A DNA stretch of 64,000 nt, from the NCBI GenBank assembly GCA_963816925.1, contig CAWFMY010000011.1, positions 1 through 64,000 on the forward strand, read 5' to 3'. The notes under the pieces were generated by a model. That model saw only the letters and a program-made list of their open reading frames with translations, was not told the origin of the DNA and searched no databases. This document shows positions 8,841 to 15,698 of the stretch, piece by piece. The translations under genes were made by a program, and so were the position numbers. The stretch comes from CAIWHR01 sp963816925 (GTDB lineage: Bacteria > Pseudomonadota > Gammaproteobacteria > Burkholderiales > Casimicrobiaceae). Within the stretch, counting starts at the first letter, position 1, and every line of letters begins with the position of its first letter.

Positions 8841-9230
8841 TCAAAATTCGGCGTCCGTCAATTCGATCCAGCGCCGCACTACGCATTGGAGCGCGTTTTC
8901 CTTGGCGCGCACGTCGTTCATGTCGACGAATCGCGCGAGGCGCCGGTCCTTGTAGTCGCCTTCCAGCAGGTCGAATCGGTCGTCGATCATCTTGCCCCGG
9001 TGGAAGACGAACACCAGTTGGACGAATCCCTTGGCCCGTGGATTGAACGCCGCGATGTCGTCCCGATAGTAGAAGCTCGGGGCGTTCCATTTCACGCGTT
9101 CGGCAACCTTGCTGTCGGCGTGGAGGACGATCGCCCGGACCGCCTCGATTTCGGCCTTCTGCGGATGCTGCAGCCTGCTCATGTAGGCATCGACGGCTTC
9201 GGTGCCGCTCAATTTCTTCGGAGCCGCCAT
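8841..9230 (-). CDS. DUF1801 domain protein
   Basis: A 129-residue cytosolic protein. It has the typical DUF1801 sequence: an N-terminal helix (VDAYMSRLQHPQKAEIEAVRA), the core ERVKWNAPSFYYRDDIAAF with the conserved 'W..PsF.y', and the strand block VQLVFVFHRGK. The domain has the YdhG-like fold, and its biochemical role is unknown. It is the middle gene of a minus-strand run with very short gaps (13 and 17 bases), which suggests one transcript with the GFA-VOC fusion and the two methyltransferases. Confidence 0.8.
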   Translation of the reverse strand: MAAPKKLSGTEAVDAYMSRLQHPQKAEIEAVRAIVLHADSKVAERVKWNAPSFYYRDDIAAFNPRAKGFVQLVFVFHRGKMIDDRFDLLEGDYKDRRLARFVDMNDVRAKENALQCVVRRWIELTDAEF

Positions 9231-9247
9231 GGCGTCGGGCCTTTCGC

Positions 9248-10054
9248 TCAGGAATTGCCCGGCTCGAACAGCTCCACCGGATTGCCGGAGGGATCATGGA
9301 CGAGGACCTGCCTGCCGCCCGGTCCGGAGACGATGTCGCTGCGAAACGCCGCGCCCGATTGCCTCAGCATGTCGACCATTTTCCCGAGGTCATCCGTCTC
9401 GAGCACCAGCCGGTTCCAGCCACCCGGCGCCGGCCGCGAACCATCGGCGAGCGGACGCGACGCCGAGCTGCCGGGTCCGCTCAACCAGAGCGTGAGATCG
9501 CCGCGCTTGACCATCGCGAACGGCGGTCCCCATTTTTCCACCAGCTCGAAGCCGAGCACGTCGATGTAGAACGCCATTGCCGCATCGACGTCGGCGACGA
9601 TATACCGGATCACTGCCATTGCATCACTCCCATCTCGAATCGGACAATCGGCGACGCAGATCACATGCATTGCCGCGCCGACGGTCTGCCGCACGGGAAT
9701 GCCGGTGGGGTCGAAGCCTTCCAGGCAGAAAACGTTGACGCCGAAATGATCCGGCGCCATCCGCTTGCGATGGAAGGGATAGATGCCGCAGGTCCTGCAG
9801 AAGAAGTGGCGCGCCGTCATCGTGTGAAAGCGGTACTCGGCGAGCGAATCCTCGCCGGAGAGCAGCCTGAACCGGCTTTCGTGCACCTTCACCATCAGCG
9901 CATTCTTGCGCCGGCAGATCGAGCAGTCGCACGTGGTCAATTCCGGGAAGTCGGTCTCGATCTCGAACGCGACGGCGCCGCAATGACAGCTGCCGCGGTA
10001 CTTCTGCGTGGGCCGCTGCCCCGAAGATCGGTGGGGTATCGTCGGATCGCTCAT
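9248..10054 (-). CDS. GFA-domain / VOC (glyoxalase-like) fusion protein
   Basis: A 268-residue open frame holding two families. Residues 18-130 form a GFA (Gfa-like, glutathione-dependent formaldehyde-activating enzyme-type) zinc fold with cysteines in CHCGA, CDCSIC and CRTCG. Residues 145-266 form a VOC metalloenzyme-like domain (MAVIRYIVADVDAAMAFYID..., ending VLVHDPSGNPVELFEP). The internal methionine at residue 145 is where free-standing VOC proteins normally start. The protein may therefore be a natural fusion, or two genes joined by a base change or indel that removed a stop. Glutathione-adduct chemistry would fit both halves but is not shown. It overlaps the DUF2277 gene by 4 bases. 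Confidence 0.78.
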   Translation of the reverse strand: MSDPTIPHRSSGQRPTQKYRGSCHCGAVAFEIETDFPELTTCDCSICRRKNALMVKVHESRFRLLSGEDSLAEYRFHTMTARHFFCRTCGIYPFHRKRMAPDHFGVNVFCLEGFDPTGIPVRQTVGAAMHVICVADCPIRDGSDAMAVIRYIVADVDAAMAFYIDVLGFELVEKWGPPFAMVKRGDLTLWLSGPGSSASRPLADGSRPAPGGWNRLVLETDDLGKMVDMLRQSGAAFRSDIVSGPGGRQVLVHDPSGNPVELFEPGNS

Positions 10055-10320
10055 TTCGAAAACCGCAATTCGCCGCGCGCGCGCGCCTTTTCAGCTTCCT
10101 CGATCCGGTTTCGCGGCGGCGCGTTCGTCTTGAGCGAGTCGAGAAGGCGGCTCGACGCCGCGGCGATCTCGTCGACGGCAGCCTGGAATGCCGCCTCGTT
10201 GGCGAGGGACGGCTTGTTGAAGCCGCTGATCTTGCGCACGAATTGCAGCGACGCGGAACGAATTTCGTCGCTCGTGACCGGCGGTGCGAAATTGAACAGG
10301 AGCTTTATGTTCCGGCACAT
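10051..10320 (-). CDS. DUF2277 family protein
   Basis: An 89-residue protein that begins MCRNIKLLFNFAPPVT, the near-invariant start of the DUF2277 family. It continues EIRSASLQFVRKISGF, then a helix AAFQAAVDEIAAASSRLLDSL, and ends in a basic segment. These proteins are common beside stress and detoxification genes and have no assigned activity. The gene overlaps the acetyltransferase gene upstream by 16 bases and the GFA-VOC gene downstream by 4, so the three are translationally linked. Confidence 0.85.
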   Translation of the reverse strand: MCRNIKLLFNFAPPVTSDEIRSASLQFVRKISGFNKPSLANEAAFQAAVDEIAAASSRLLDSLKTNAPPRNRIEEAEKARARGELRFSK

Positions 10321-10799
10321 GATGTCGCCTCGATTGGCTTGTACATGTTGATGTTGGTCGGCCGATACCCGAGCTTGACGTAGAGTGCATGCGCGGCGGC
10401 GTTGTGGCCGAATACGTGCAGCGCGATGCCGGCAAGCCCGAGGGAGCGCACCTCGTCCTCGAGGGCCCGGAGCGCGCGGGTTGCATGCCCCTTTCGCTGG
10501 TGCTCGGGCCTGATGACCACGTCGTAGACGTAGGCGACCCGTTTCCCGGCACGGTCCTGCACGGCGACCCAAAGCGTGCCCACGTCGACCCGCACGTCCT
10601 GATCGCGCAAAGTGAACAGAAGATTGTCGGGCGTCGAAAGACCCTGGGGAAGGAGCTCGTCGAACGACTTCTGCGCGAGCGCGATCGCCTCGGCCTCCTG
10701 CCATTGTCCGGAGGCGATCTTTTCCGCGGCATAGGCGGGGACGGACTCACTTTTCCATTCGAGGAAATCTTCCTGCGTCATCGGCAGCAGAATGGTCAT
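10305..10799 (-). CDS. GNAT-family N-acetyltransferase
   Basis: A 164-residue GNAT enzyme. The start is at 10799 (MTILLPMTQEDFLEW...). The acetyl-CoA binding loop is visible as DVVIRPEHQRKGHATRALRA, with the R/Q-x-x-G-x-A signature, followed by the beta-bulge strand GIALHVFGHN and AAHALYVKLGYRPTNINM. The N-terminal half is helical (YAAEKIASGQWQEAEAIALA), as in YjaB/PaiA-like acetyltransferases. The substrate is unknown. It is the first gene of the run that reads into DUF2277 and the GFA-VOC fusion. Confidence 0.85.
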   Translation of the reverse strand: MTILLPMTQEDFLEWKSESVPAYAAEKIASGQWQEAEAIALAQKSFDELLPQGLSTPDNLLFTLRDQDVRVDVGTLWVAVQDRAGKRVAYVYDVVIRPEHQRKGHATRALRALEDEVRSLGLAGIALHVFGHNAAAHALYVKLGYRPTNINMYKPIEATSCAGT

Positions 10800-10854
10800 G
10801 GGCGCGTGGCGGCTTTGCGAACAGGATTGCGGAAACGCTGATGTCCCCTGAAGA

Positions 10855-11601
10855 TTACGCCTGCGCGGGCCGGAGGATATGAGCGGCCCACGATGGCACC
10901 TTTTTCCAGTACGCGTGCAGGTCCGGCGAAAAGCTGCCGATCGCAAATCCCTCGATCGCGCCGAGCGCGGCGAGGCTTCGCGCCGAGAACAGGCTGATAT
11001 GGCCATTGCGCGGCGCCGCATACCACCAGGACAGGGGGCGCCCCGGCGCGATGTTTCCATCGGACAGCAGGGTGCTGAACAGCACGACGCCATCGGGCCT
11101 CAGCAGGGAGGCCAGGTCGGCAATGAGCCGTCGCACGTCGGGAACGTGCTCGAACACTTCATACGCGGTCACGAGATCGAACTGTCCGAGCCCGGATAGC
11201 GACACCGAGCGGTCGACGAACGGATCGTAGGATTCGGAAGGCCATCCGCCGTCGCGCAGCAATTTGCTGAGCAAGCCGTGGCCTCCGCCGTAGTCGAGAT
11301 GCCGAATCCGCCTGCCGCGCTCGCCGAACGTCGCGAGAAGACTGCCCGCATTGGCCCGCGGTCGCGCATCGCGGTAATCCGGATCCACGACGACGTAATC
11401 CTCGTTGTAGATCCTGGTCTCGAAATCCTCGAGCGACCAGGCCGAGAATTCGGGGGCAAAGCAGAATCCGCACCGGCCGCATTGAACGTAAGAAACGTTC
11501 ATGCCGGATGGCGGCAACAGGTTCTGCGCGCCGCCGCAGCACTTGTCGAAGGCGATGTCGCCGGCCGGCAGGCAGGGCGCGGAGCATATGGGGCACTGCA
11601 T
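10855..11601 (-). CDS. Zinc-ribbon methyltransferase (Methyltransf_23-like)
   Basis: A 248-residue protein. The N-terminal 50 residues hold cysteine pairs (CPICSAPC, CC and CGRCGFCF) typical of the metal knob of sugar C-methyltransferase-like proteins. A SAM domain follows: HLDYGGGHGLLSKLL, YDPFVDRSV, FDLVTAYEVFEHVPDVRRLI and LRPDGVVLFSTLL. The glycine motif is YGGGHG rather than the usual D.G.G.G. Proteins of this layout act in polysaccharide or small-molecule biosynthesis clusters. It lies 31 bases downstream of the UxaA-like gene but does not look metabolically related to it. Confidence 0.78.
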   Translation of the reverse strand: MQCPICSAPCLPAGDIAFDKCCGGAQNLLPPSGMNVSYVQCGRCGFCFAPEFSAWSLEDFETRIYNEDYVVVDPDYRDARPRANAGSLLATFGERGRRIRHLDYGGGHGLLSKLLRDGGWPSESYDPFVDRSVSLSGLGQFDLVTAYEVFEHVPDVRRLIADLASLLRPDGVVLFSTLLSDGNIAPGRPLSWWYAAPRNGHISLFSARSLAALGAIEGFAIGSFSPDLHAYWKKVPSWAAHILRPAQA

Positions 11602-11632
11602 CGGCGTGCCTTGTATCGTAGGACCCGGCAGC

Positions 11633-12826
11633 CTACACCGGCAGGCAGGCCGGCCCGAGAGGACCGAAGCTCTTGTAGGTCAGGATGAACTCGCGATGGC
11701 CGAGCGTCTCGGATTTCGTCCGCTTGCCTTCGCCGACCCGCTGCACGAGCTCGTAGATCTCGCGTCCGACGTCCGGCAGGCTCGCGCGGCCCTCGAGGAT
11801 GCGGCCGGCGTCGACGTCCATGTCCTCCTCCATTCGCCTGTACGTCTCCGGATTCGCGCATACCTTGATGACGGGCGCGATCGCGGAGCCGACGACCGAG
11901 CCGCGGCCGGTCGAGAACAGGATGACCTGCGAGCCGCAGGCGATCAGCTCGACGATTTCCGCGTTGTCGTTGATGTTGGGAAAGCCGAAGCGGACCTCGC
12001 CGTCCGGAACGACATCGAGCAGGTAGAGACCTTTTTTCGTTGGTGCGATGCCCGGCTTGACGATGCCGTCGATGGTCGATTGGCCCGACTTCGCATACGC
12101 GCCGAGCGATTTTTCCTCGATGGTCGTGAGGCCGCCGTCGGCGTTGCCGGGCGCGAAGCTCGCGTAGCCCAGCGTCGCATAGTACTCGGCGGCCTTCGAG
12201 ACGGCGCGCTTCAACTCGTCACCGAGCGCGGGATTCGATGCGCGCGCGGCCATCAGGTGCTCCATGCCGATGAGCTCGCCCGTCTCCTCGAATATCGTCT
12301 TCGCGCCGTCGCGGACCAGGTAGTCGAACGCGATGCCCATCGCCGGATTCGCGGTGAGTCCGGAGGTGGCGTCAGAGCCGCCGCAGATCGTGCCGACGGT
12401 CAGCTCGTCGATCCCCATCGGAACGGGCTTTTGCGCGGCGAGCGTCGGAAGCGTCCGCGCGACCCATTCGCGTCCCGCGGCGATCGTCTTCGTCGTGCCG
12501 CCCGTCTCCTGGATCGAGAATGTCCGCACCGGGCGGCCCGAGGCCTCGATGGTCCGCGCGAGCCGCCGGCGGTCGAAGCCTTCGCACCCGAGCGAAACCA
12601 GCAGCGCGGCGCCGACGTTCGGATGCGTGCACAGCTTCTCCAGCATCTCCATTGCATAGGCATTCGGATAGCAGCCGGGGAAGCCGATCAGGTGGACGGC
12701 GTCGTCGTCCTGGAAGCCCGCGGCAATCTGGCGCGCGACGTGGTGCGCGCATTCGACCAGGTACGCGACGACCGCGACATTGCGGATGCCCTTGCGGCCG
12801 TCGGTGCGCAGGAATCCTTCGAGCAT
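11633..12826 (-). CDS. UxaA-family dehydratase, large (catalytic) subunit
   Basis: A 397-residue protein matching the C-terminal region of altronate dehydratase and sulfolactate sulfo-lyase SuyB. Key blocks are LEGFLRTDGRKGIRNVAVV, the cysteine sites GFPGCYPN and SLGCEGFD, TICGGSDATSGLTANPAMG, and GLTTIEEKSLGAYAKSG. In this family the N-terminal SAF domain and this domain are either fused (UxaA) or on separate genes (SuyA and SuyB). Here they are separate. The start at 12826 (MLEGFLRT) lies 4 bases after the SAF gene. The enzyme probably dehydrates a sugar acid or related hydroxy acid. Altronate, galactarate and sulfolactate cannot be told apart from sequence alone. Confidence 0.85.
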   Translation of the reverse strand: MLEGFLRTDGRKGIRNVAVVAYLVECAHHVARQIAAGFQDDDAVHLIGFPGCYPNAYAMEMLEKLCTHPNVGAALLVSLGCEGFDRRRLARTIEASGRPVRTFSIQETGGTTKTIAAGREWVARTLPTLAAQKPVPMGIDELTVGTICGGSDATSGLTANPAMGIAFDYLVRDGAKTIFEETGELIGMEHLMAARASNPALGDELKRAVSKAAEYYATLGYASFAPGNADGGLTTIEEKSLGAYAKSGQSTIDGIVKPGIAPTKKGLYLLDVVPDGEVRFGFPNINDNAEIVELIACGSQVILFSTGRGSVVGSAIAPVIKVCANPETYRRMEEDMDVDAGRILEGRASLPDVGREIYELVQRVGEGKRTKSETLGHREFILTYKSFGPLGPACLPV

Positions 12827-12830
12827 CGTG

Positions 12831-13130
12831 CTATCCGGGAAGCGTGTACGTCGGCAGATAGTTGCTCTCGACGTTGTGCGTGTGGACATACGCGCCGGGC
12901 GCAATCGCCTGCGTCGCCGTGCCGATCGGGCAGTTGTACTTGCGGATGACGTCGCCGGCGGCGATGGGCTGCGCCGCCAGCTTGTGGCCGACCGCCGTGT
13001 TCCGCTCGATGGTCAGCGCGACGCCGTCGAGCATCACCGATTCGCCCGCCCTGAGCGGCCGCAGCGCGACGGCGATGTTGTCGTGCGGCGAAAGGCGCAT
13101 TACGGCAGGTGCGTTGGCGTCGGCGGCCAT
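12831..13130 (-). CDS. UxaA/SuyA-like SAF-domain subunit
   Basis: A 99-residue SAF-domain protein: MRLSPHDNIAVALRPLRAGE, GHKLAAQPIAAGDVIRKYNC, PIGTATQAIAPGAYVHTHN. It corresponds to the first 90-100 residues of altronate and galactarate dehydratases and to the small subunit SuyA. The sequence 'aGdvI.KYg.pIG.At..I..G..VH.HN' is the hallmark. It ends 4 bases before the large subunit and starts 17 bases after the RraA-like gene. This compact unit makes a two-subunit dehydratase almost certain. Confidence 0.86.
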   Translation of the reverse strand: MAADANAPAVMRLSPHDNIAVALRPLRAGESVMLDGVALTIERNTAVGHKLAAQPIAAGDVIRKYNCPIGTATQAIAPGAYVHTHNVESNYLPTYTLPG

Positions 13131-13147
13131 CGGTCATCGCTCCCGCG

Positions 13148-13795
13148 TCAGAACTTTCCGTAGCGATTGTAGGCTTCGACCGGGTCCATGCCGCCGATCA
13201 GCGCGCCGCGCATTTCGCTTTCGGTGGCGACGACTTCCTCCGTCTTCGTCACCACCTCTTCGGCAATGGAACGGGGAACGATGACGACGCCGTCGCGATC
13301 GCCCAGGAGGAAATCGCCGGTCGCGATCGTCACCGTGCCGATCGTCACCGGCTCGCCGTAGCGGTCGGGAATCCACCGTGCGACGACGTCGGAGGGCGTG
13401 AGGAACGAGCAGAAAACGGGGAAGCCCTGCGCGAGGACGAGATCGGTGTCGCGCGAGCCGCCGTCGACGACATACCCCAGCACGCCGCGCGCGGCGAGCG
13501 TCTGCGCGGAGAGCTCGCCCATCAGCGCGATGTCGTGGTTGTTCGGCTGGCAGACGACCACGTGGCCGGCCGGCGCCTTCGCGAGCAGGGTGCACCAGCC
13601 GAGCAGCGTCTCGTGCCGCGTCTTCGTCCGGTCGACATGCCCGGAGACGGTCCACACGGGGCCCGCGAGCTTCGTTCCCGGCGCGATGGCCTTGATGCCC
13701 GGCGGCAGCACGATGTCTTCGTGGCCCATCATGCGCAGCACGTCGTGCACCGCGCCGGTGTAGCAGCGCGCGAGGCGGTCGGTCAGCGTTTCCAC
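13148..13795 (-). CDS. RraA-family aldolase-like protein (HMG/CHA aldolase type)
   Basis: A 215-residue protein with a GTG start at 13795. It has the RraA/4-hydroxy-4-methyl-2-oxoglutarate aldolase signature: TGAVHDVLRMMGHE, GELSAQTLAARGVLGYVVDGGSRDTD (GE..a..A...G..G.V.DG..RD) and FLLGDRDGVVIVP (GD...gD.DGvv.vP). The arginine and aspartate of GGSRD bind substrate and metal in the aldolases. The true RNase E inhibitor RraA is shorter and lacks the longer C-terminal helix seen here. In this cluster it probably splits or processes the keto-acid made by the UxaA-type dehydratase. The substrate is an inference. Confidence 0.82.
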   Translation of the reverse strand: METLTDRLARCYTGAVHDVLRMMGHEDIVLPPGIKAIAPGTKLAGPVWTVSGHVDRTKTRHETLLGWCTLLAKAPAGHVVVCQPNNHDIALMGELSAQTLAARGVLGYVVDGGSRDTDLVLAQGFPVFCSFLTPSDVVARWIPDRYGEPVTIGTVTIATGDFLLGDRDGVVIVPRSIAEEVVTKTEEVVATESEMRGALIGGMDPVEAYNRYGKF

Positions 13796-13919
13796 GACGG
13801 CGTCAGGCCTTTTTCTTCCGGGCGCCGCCGATCATTGGCCAGCAGCATGTACCCGCCGGCGCCGAGAAGCCACGGCGCGATCTCCGCGACCCACACCGCA
13901 ACGTGATTGATGCGCTCAT
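13783..13919 (-). CDS. Possible small single-span membrane protein, frame-disrupted
   Basis: A low-confidence call. A very strong ribosome site (GGGGGAGG, 4 bases before the ATG at 13919) starts a frame that soon becomes arginine-rich. The next frame instead reads INHVAVWVAEIAPWLLG and GGYMLLANDRRRPEEKG, a good transmembrane helix with a charged cytosolic tail, and ends 13 bases inside the start of the RraA-like gene. One missing or extra base near 13910 would join the two into a protein of about 45 residues. If it is real, it leads the sugar-acid operon. No family is recognised. Confidence 0.3.
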
Positions 13920-14066
13920 GGTGCCTCCCCCAGAAGGACGTTGTCCCGATGCCGACGGCGCGGCGCGTCGGCGGGCCGAGCGCCCGCTTTCGCGCATGCA
14001 TGGTGCGCCAGTCGAATTGGATGGACAAGAGGCGCCGCAACACGGCGCCTCCGGCCAGGCCGGCGC

Positions 14067-14480
14067 TCAGCCGAGGCCGAACGCGTGCTGGATCTGCGGG
14101 CGGTAGCTGCGGCCGGAGGTGATCTCCGAGCCGTCGATGAGGACGACGAGGTACTCGCCGTGCAGCTGCGGGCGCAGCTCGCGCACGCGCCGCACGTTGA
14201 CCGCATGCGACCGGTGGATGCGGACGAACACGGCGGGATCGAGCGCCGTCAGGAGGCGCGTCAGCGTGTCCTTGTGGAGGTACGGGCGGTCCGCCCAGAT
14301 GCGGACGTAGTTGTCTTCGGCTTCGAGGCGGCTGATGTCCGCGGTCGGCACGATCACGATCCGGTTCACCGACTTGACCGAGATCCGCTCGAGCGGGCTC
14401 GGCATGCGCGAACTTTGCGCCATGAACGACGGCTCCCGGCTCTCGGTTGCCGAAGCGCTTGCGGCATCAGTCGGAATCAT
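14067..14480 (-). CDS. LytTR-domain DNA-binding protein without receiver domain
   Basis: A 137-residue protein. Residues 35-135 are a LytTR domain: VKSVNRIVIVPTADISRLEAEDNYVRIWADRPY, LTRLLTALDPAVFVRIHRSHAVNV, then RRVRELRPQLHGEYLVVLIDGSEI and the terminal GRSYRPQIQHAFG. There is no response-regulator receiver and no membrane segment, so it is not a standard AlgR/LytR two-component regulator. It could act alone or receive its signal from a small ligand. Its upstream region carries an AT-rich site (14517-14537) that also occurs in front of the neighbouring marR gene, so the two regulators may be linked. Confidence 0.85.
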   Translation of the reverse strand: MIPTDAASASATESREPSFMAQSSRMPSPLERISVKSVNRIVIVPTADISRLEAEDNYVRIWADRPYLHKDTLTRLLTALDPAVFVRIHRSHAVNVRRVRELRPQLHGEYLVVLIDGSEITSGRSYRPQIQHAFGLG

Positions 14481-14516
14481 GGTTCGGCCTCGTGGTCGAA
14501 TTGCCGGAATGCGTTA

Positions 14517-14538
14517 AATATGTATATGCATGTATATG
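14517..14538. promoter_or_regulatory. AT-rich repeated site upstream of the LytTR gene
   Basis: The 14-mer AATATGTATATGCA at 14517-14530 occurs again, in the other orientation, at 15213-15226 in front of marR. Here it is also part of a spaced direct repeat, TGTATATG-CA-TGTATATG (14521-14538). In DNA of nearly 70 percent GC such a match is unlikely by chance. The site lies 37 bases upstream of the LytTR start codon, where a promoter would be expected. An operator for the MarR protein is a reasonable guess but unproven. Confidence 0.5.
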
Positions 14539-14589
14539 ATGGCGGGAGATTATCGTCAATTACTGTGGCATGCAAGGGGTCGCGGCGGC

Positions 14590-15081
14590 TCAGGCCGCTG
14601 CGATCGCGGCCCGGCGGGACTTCCGCACGCGACGGCCGAGGCGGTGCACTTCGTCGAGCGACAGGAAATCGCTCGCGCGCTGCTGCGCGATTTCCCACAG
14701 CGGCATCGCGGCACGGAACCGCGCGCGTCCCGCTGCGGTCAGCTGCACGATCTTGACGCGGCGGTCTTCCCCCGCGCGGACGCTCACGAGCCCGGCGGTG
14801 CGCAACGTGGCGATCGTACGGCTCAACGTGGTCTGGTCGGTCAGGGTGACCGTCCCCAGCCGCCCCAGGTCGACGGGCTCCAGCGCGAGGATCGCCCACA
14901 TGAGCGCGAGCTGGCTCGCGCGCAGTCCGCACGGGCGGAGCGCTTCGTCGTACACGCTGGAGACGACCCGCGTCACCAGCTTGAGGTTCGCATATGCGCA
15001 TTCGCCCCCGCGTGTTGCATAGGCGGATTCGATGCCGTCCGCCGCCGGCGCTATGCCCGGCGCTGAATTCCGTCGTGCCAT
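14590..15081 (-). CDS. MarR-family transcriptional regulator
   Basis: A 163-residue winged-helix regulator. The core is LRASQLALMWAILALEPVDL..., TVTLTDQTTLSRTIATLRTAGLV and the wing SVRAGEDRRVKIVQLTAAGR, with the family D-R-R-x-K/R signature in the wing. MarR proteins bind AT-rich or palindromic sites as dimers and release them when a ligand or oxidant binds. The start at 15081 (MARRNSAPG, with GGGG upstream) gives a normal N-terminal arm. A long leader of about 130 bases separates it from the AT-rich site at 15213. Likely targets are itself, the LytTR gene and perhaps the TonB receptor gene. Confidence 0.86.
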   Translation of the reverse strand: MARRNSAPGIAPAADGIESAYATRGGECAYANLKLVTRVVSSVYDEALRPCGLRASQLALMWAILALEPVDLGRLGTVTLTDQTTLSRTIATLRTAGLVSVRAGEDRRVKIVQLTAAGRARFRAAMPLWEIAQQRASDFLSLDEVHRLGRRVRKSRRAAIAAA

Positions 15082-15698
15082 GCCATCCCCCTCGCCCAAT
15101 GGTGTCGGGTCCCCGGTCCCAGGTGCCGCGGGTGGCGGCGCATCGTCGGGTCCGCGGAGGCGTCCCGGTCCCCTGTCGGTGACGGGGCGCCTGCCGTTCC
15201 GGGGCTTACATTTGCATATACATATTACCCGGCGGGACGATACGCCGGAACGACGCCACTTGCAAGGGGCCCGCCCGCTCGCCCACGGCGCCGCGCGCTT
15301 TGCCCCGCCTGCAGACCCGCCCGCCAATCAGTTCGATGCGGCGCGCTGCGGGCGCTAGAGTCGTGCCGTGCCGATGTGGCGCGCATGTCTTTCGGCGGGG
15401 ACCCCCAGTCGCCTCGAAATAAAAGCGCCACCTCGGCATTTCTCATTCTGCCGCCGGGGAAAGTGTCCGGCGCATGCGTCGTCTTCATCCTGCGCACGAT
15501 CGACTCCGGCCTCGGTCGTGCGCCACGTGACGGTTTGCCCACCGTCGTGCGCCGTTCACCGCCGCCGCCGCGCGGTTGGCCAACATCCCGTTGCGACCGC
15601 GAATCGCGCTCTCTAGTCTCGCATCGCAAGCATCGTTTCCGCAGGCGATCGCCGGGCGGCACGATTCCGTCAATCAAAAATCTTCGGGGGGTCATCGC
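15082..15698. other. 617-base intergenic region between marR and the TonB receptor gene
   Basis: No convincing gene lies here. The open frames on both strands are arginine- and proline-rich, as expected for non-coding GC-rich DNA. The only distinct signal is the AT-rich element at 15209-15226. The last part (15600-15698) must contain the receptor promoter, and CAATCAAAAATC followed by GGGGGG just before the ATG at 15699 is its ribosome-binding region. I see no terminator or small RNA structure that I could defend. Confidence 0.5.
15209..15226. promoter_or_regulatory. AT-rich repeated site upstream of marR
   Basis: On the minus strand this reads AATATGTATATGCAAATG. Its first 14 bases are identical to the site upstream of the LytTR gene at 14517-14530. 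It sits 132 bases before the marR start codon and about 470 bases before the TonB receptor gene, so it could serve either divergent gene. An AT block of this kind stands out sharply from its surroundings. Confidence 0.5.
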
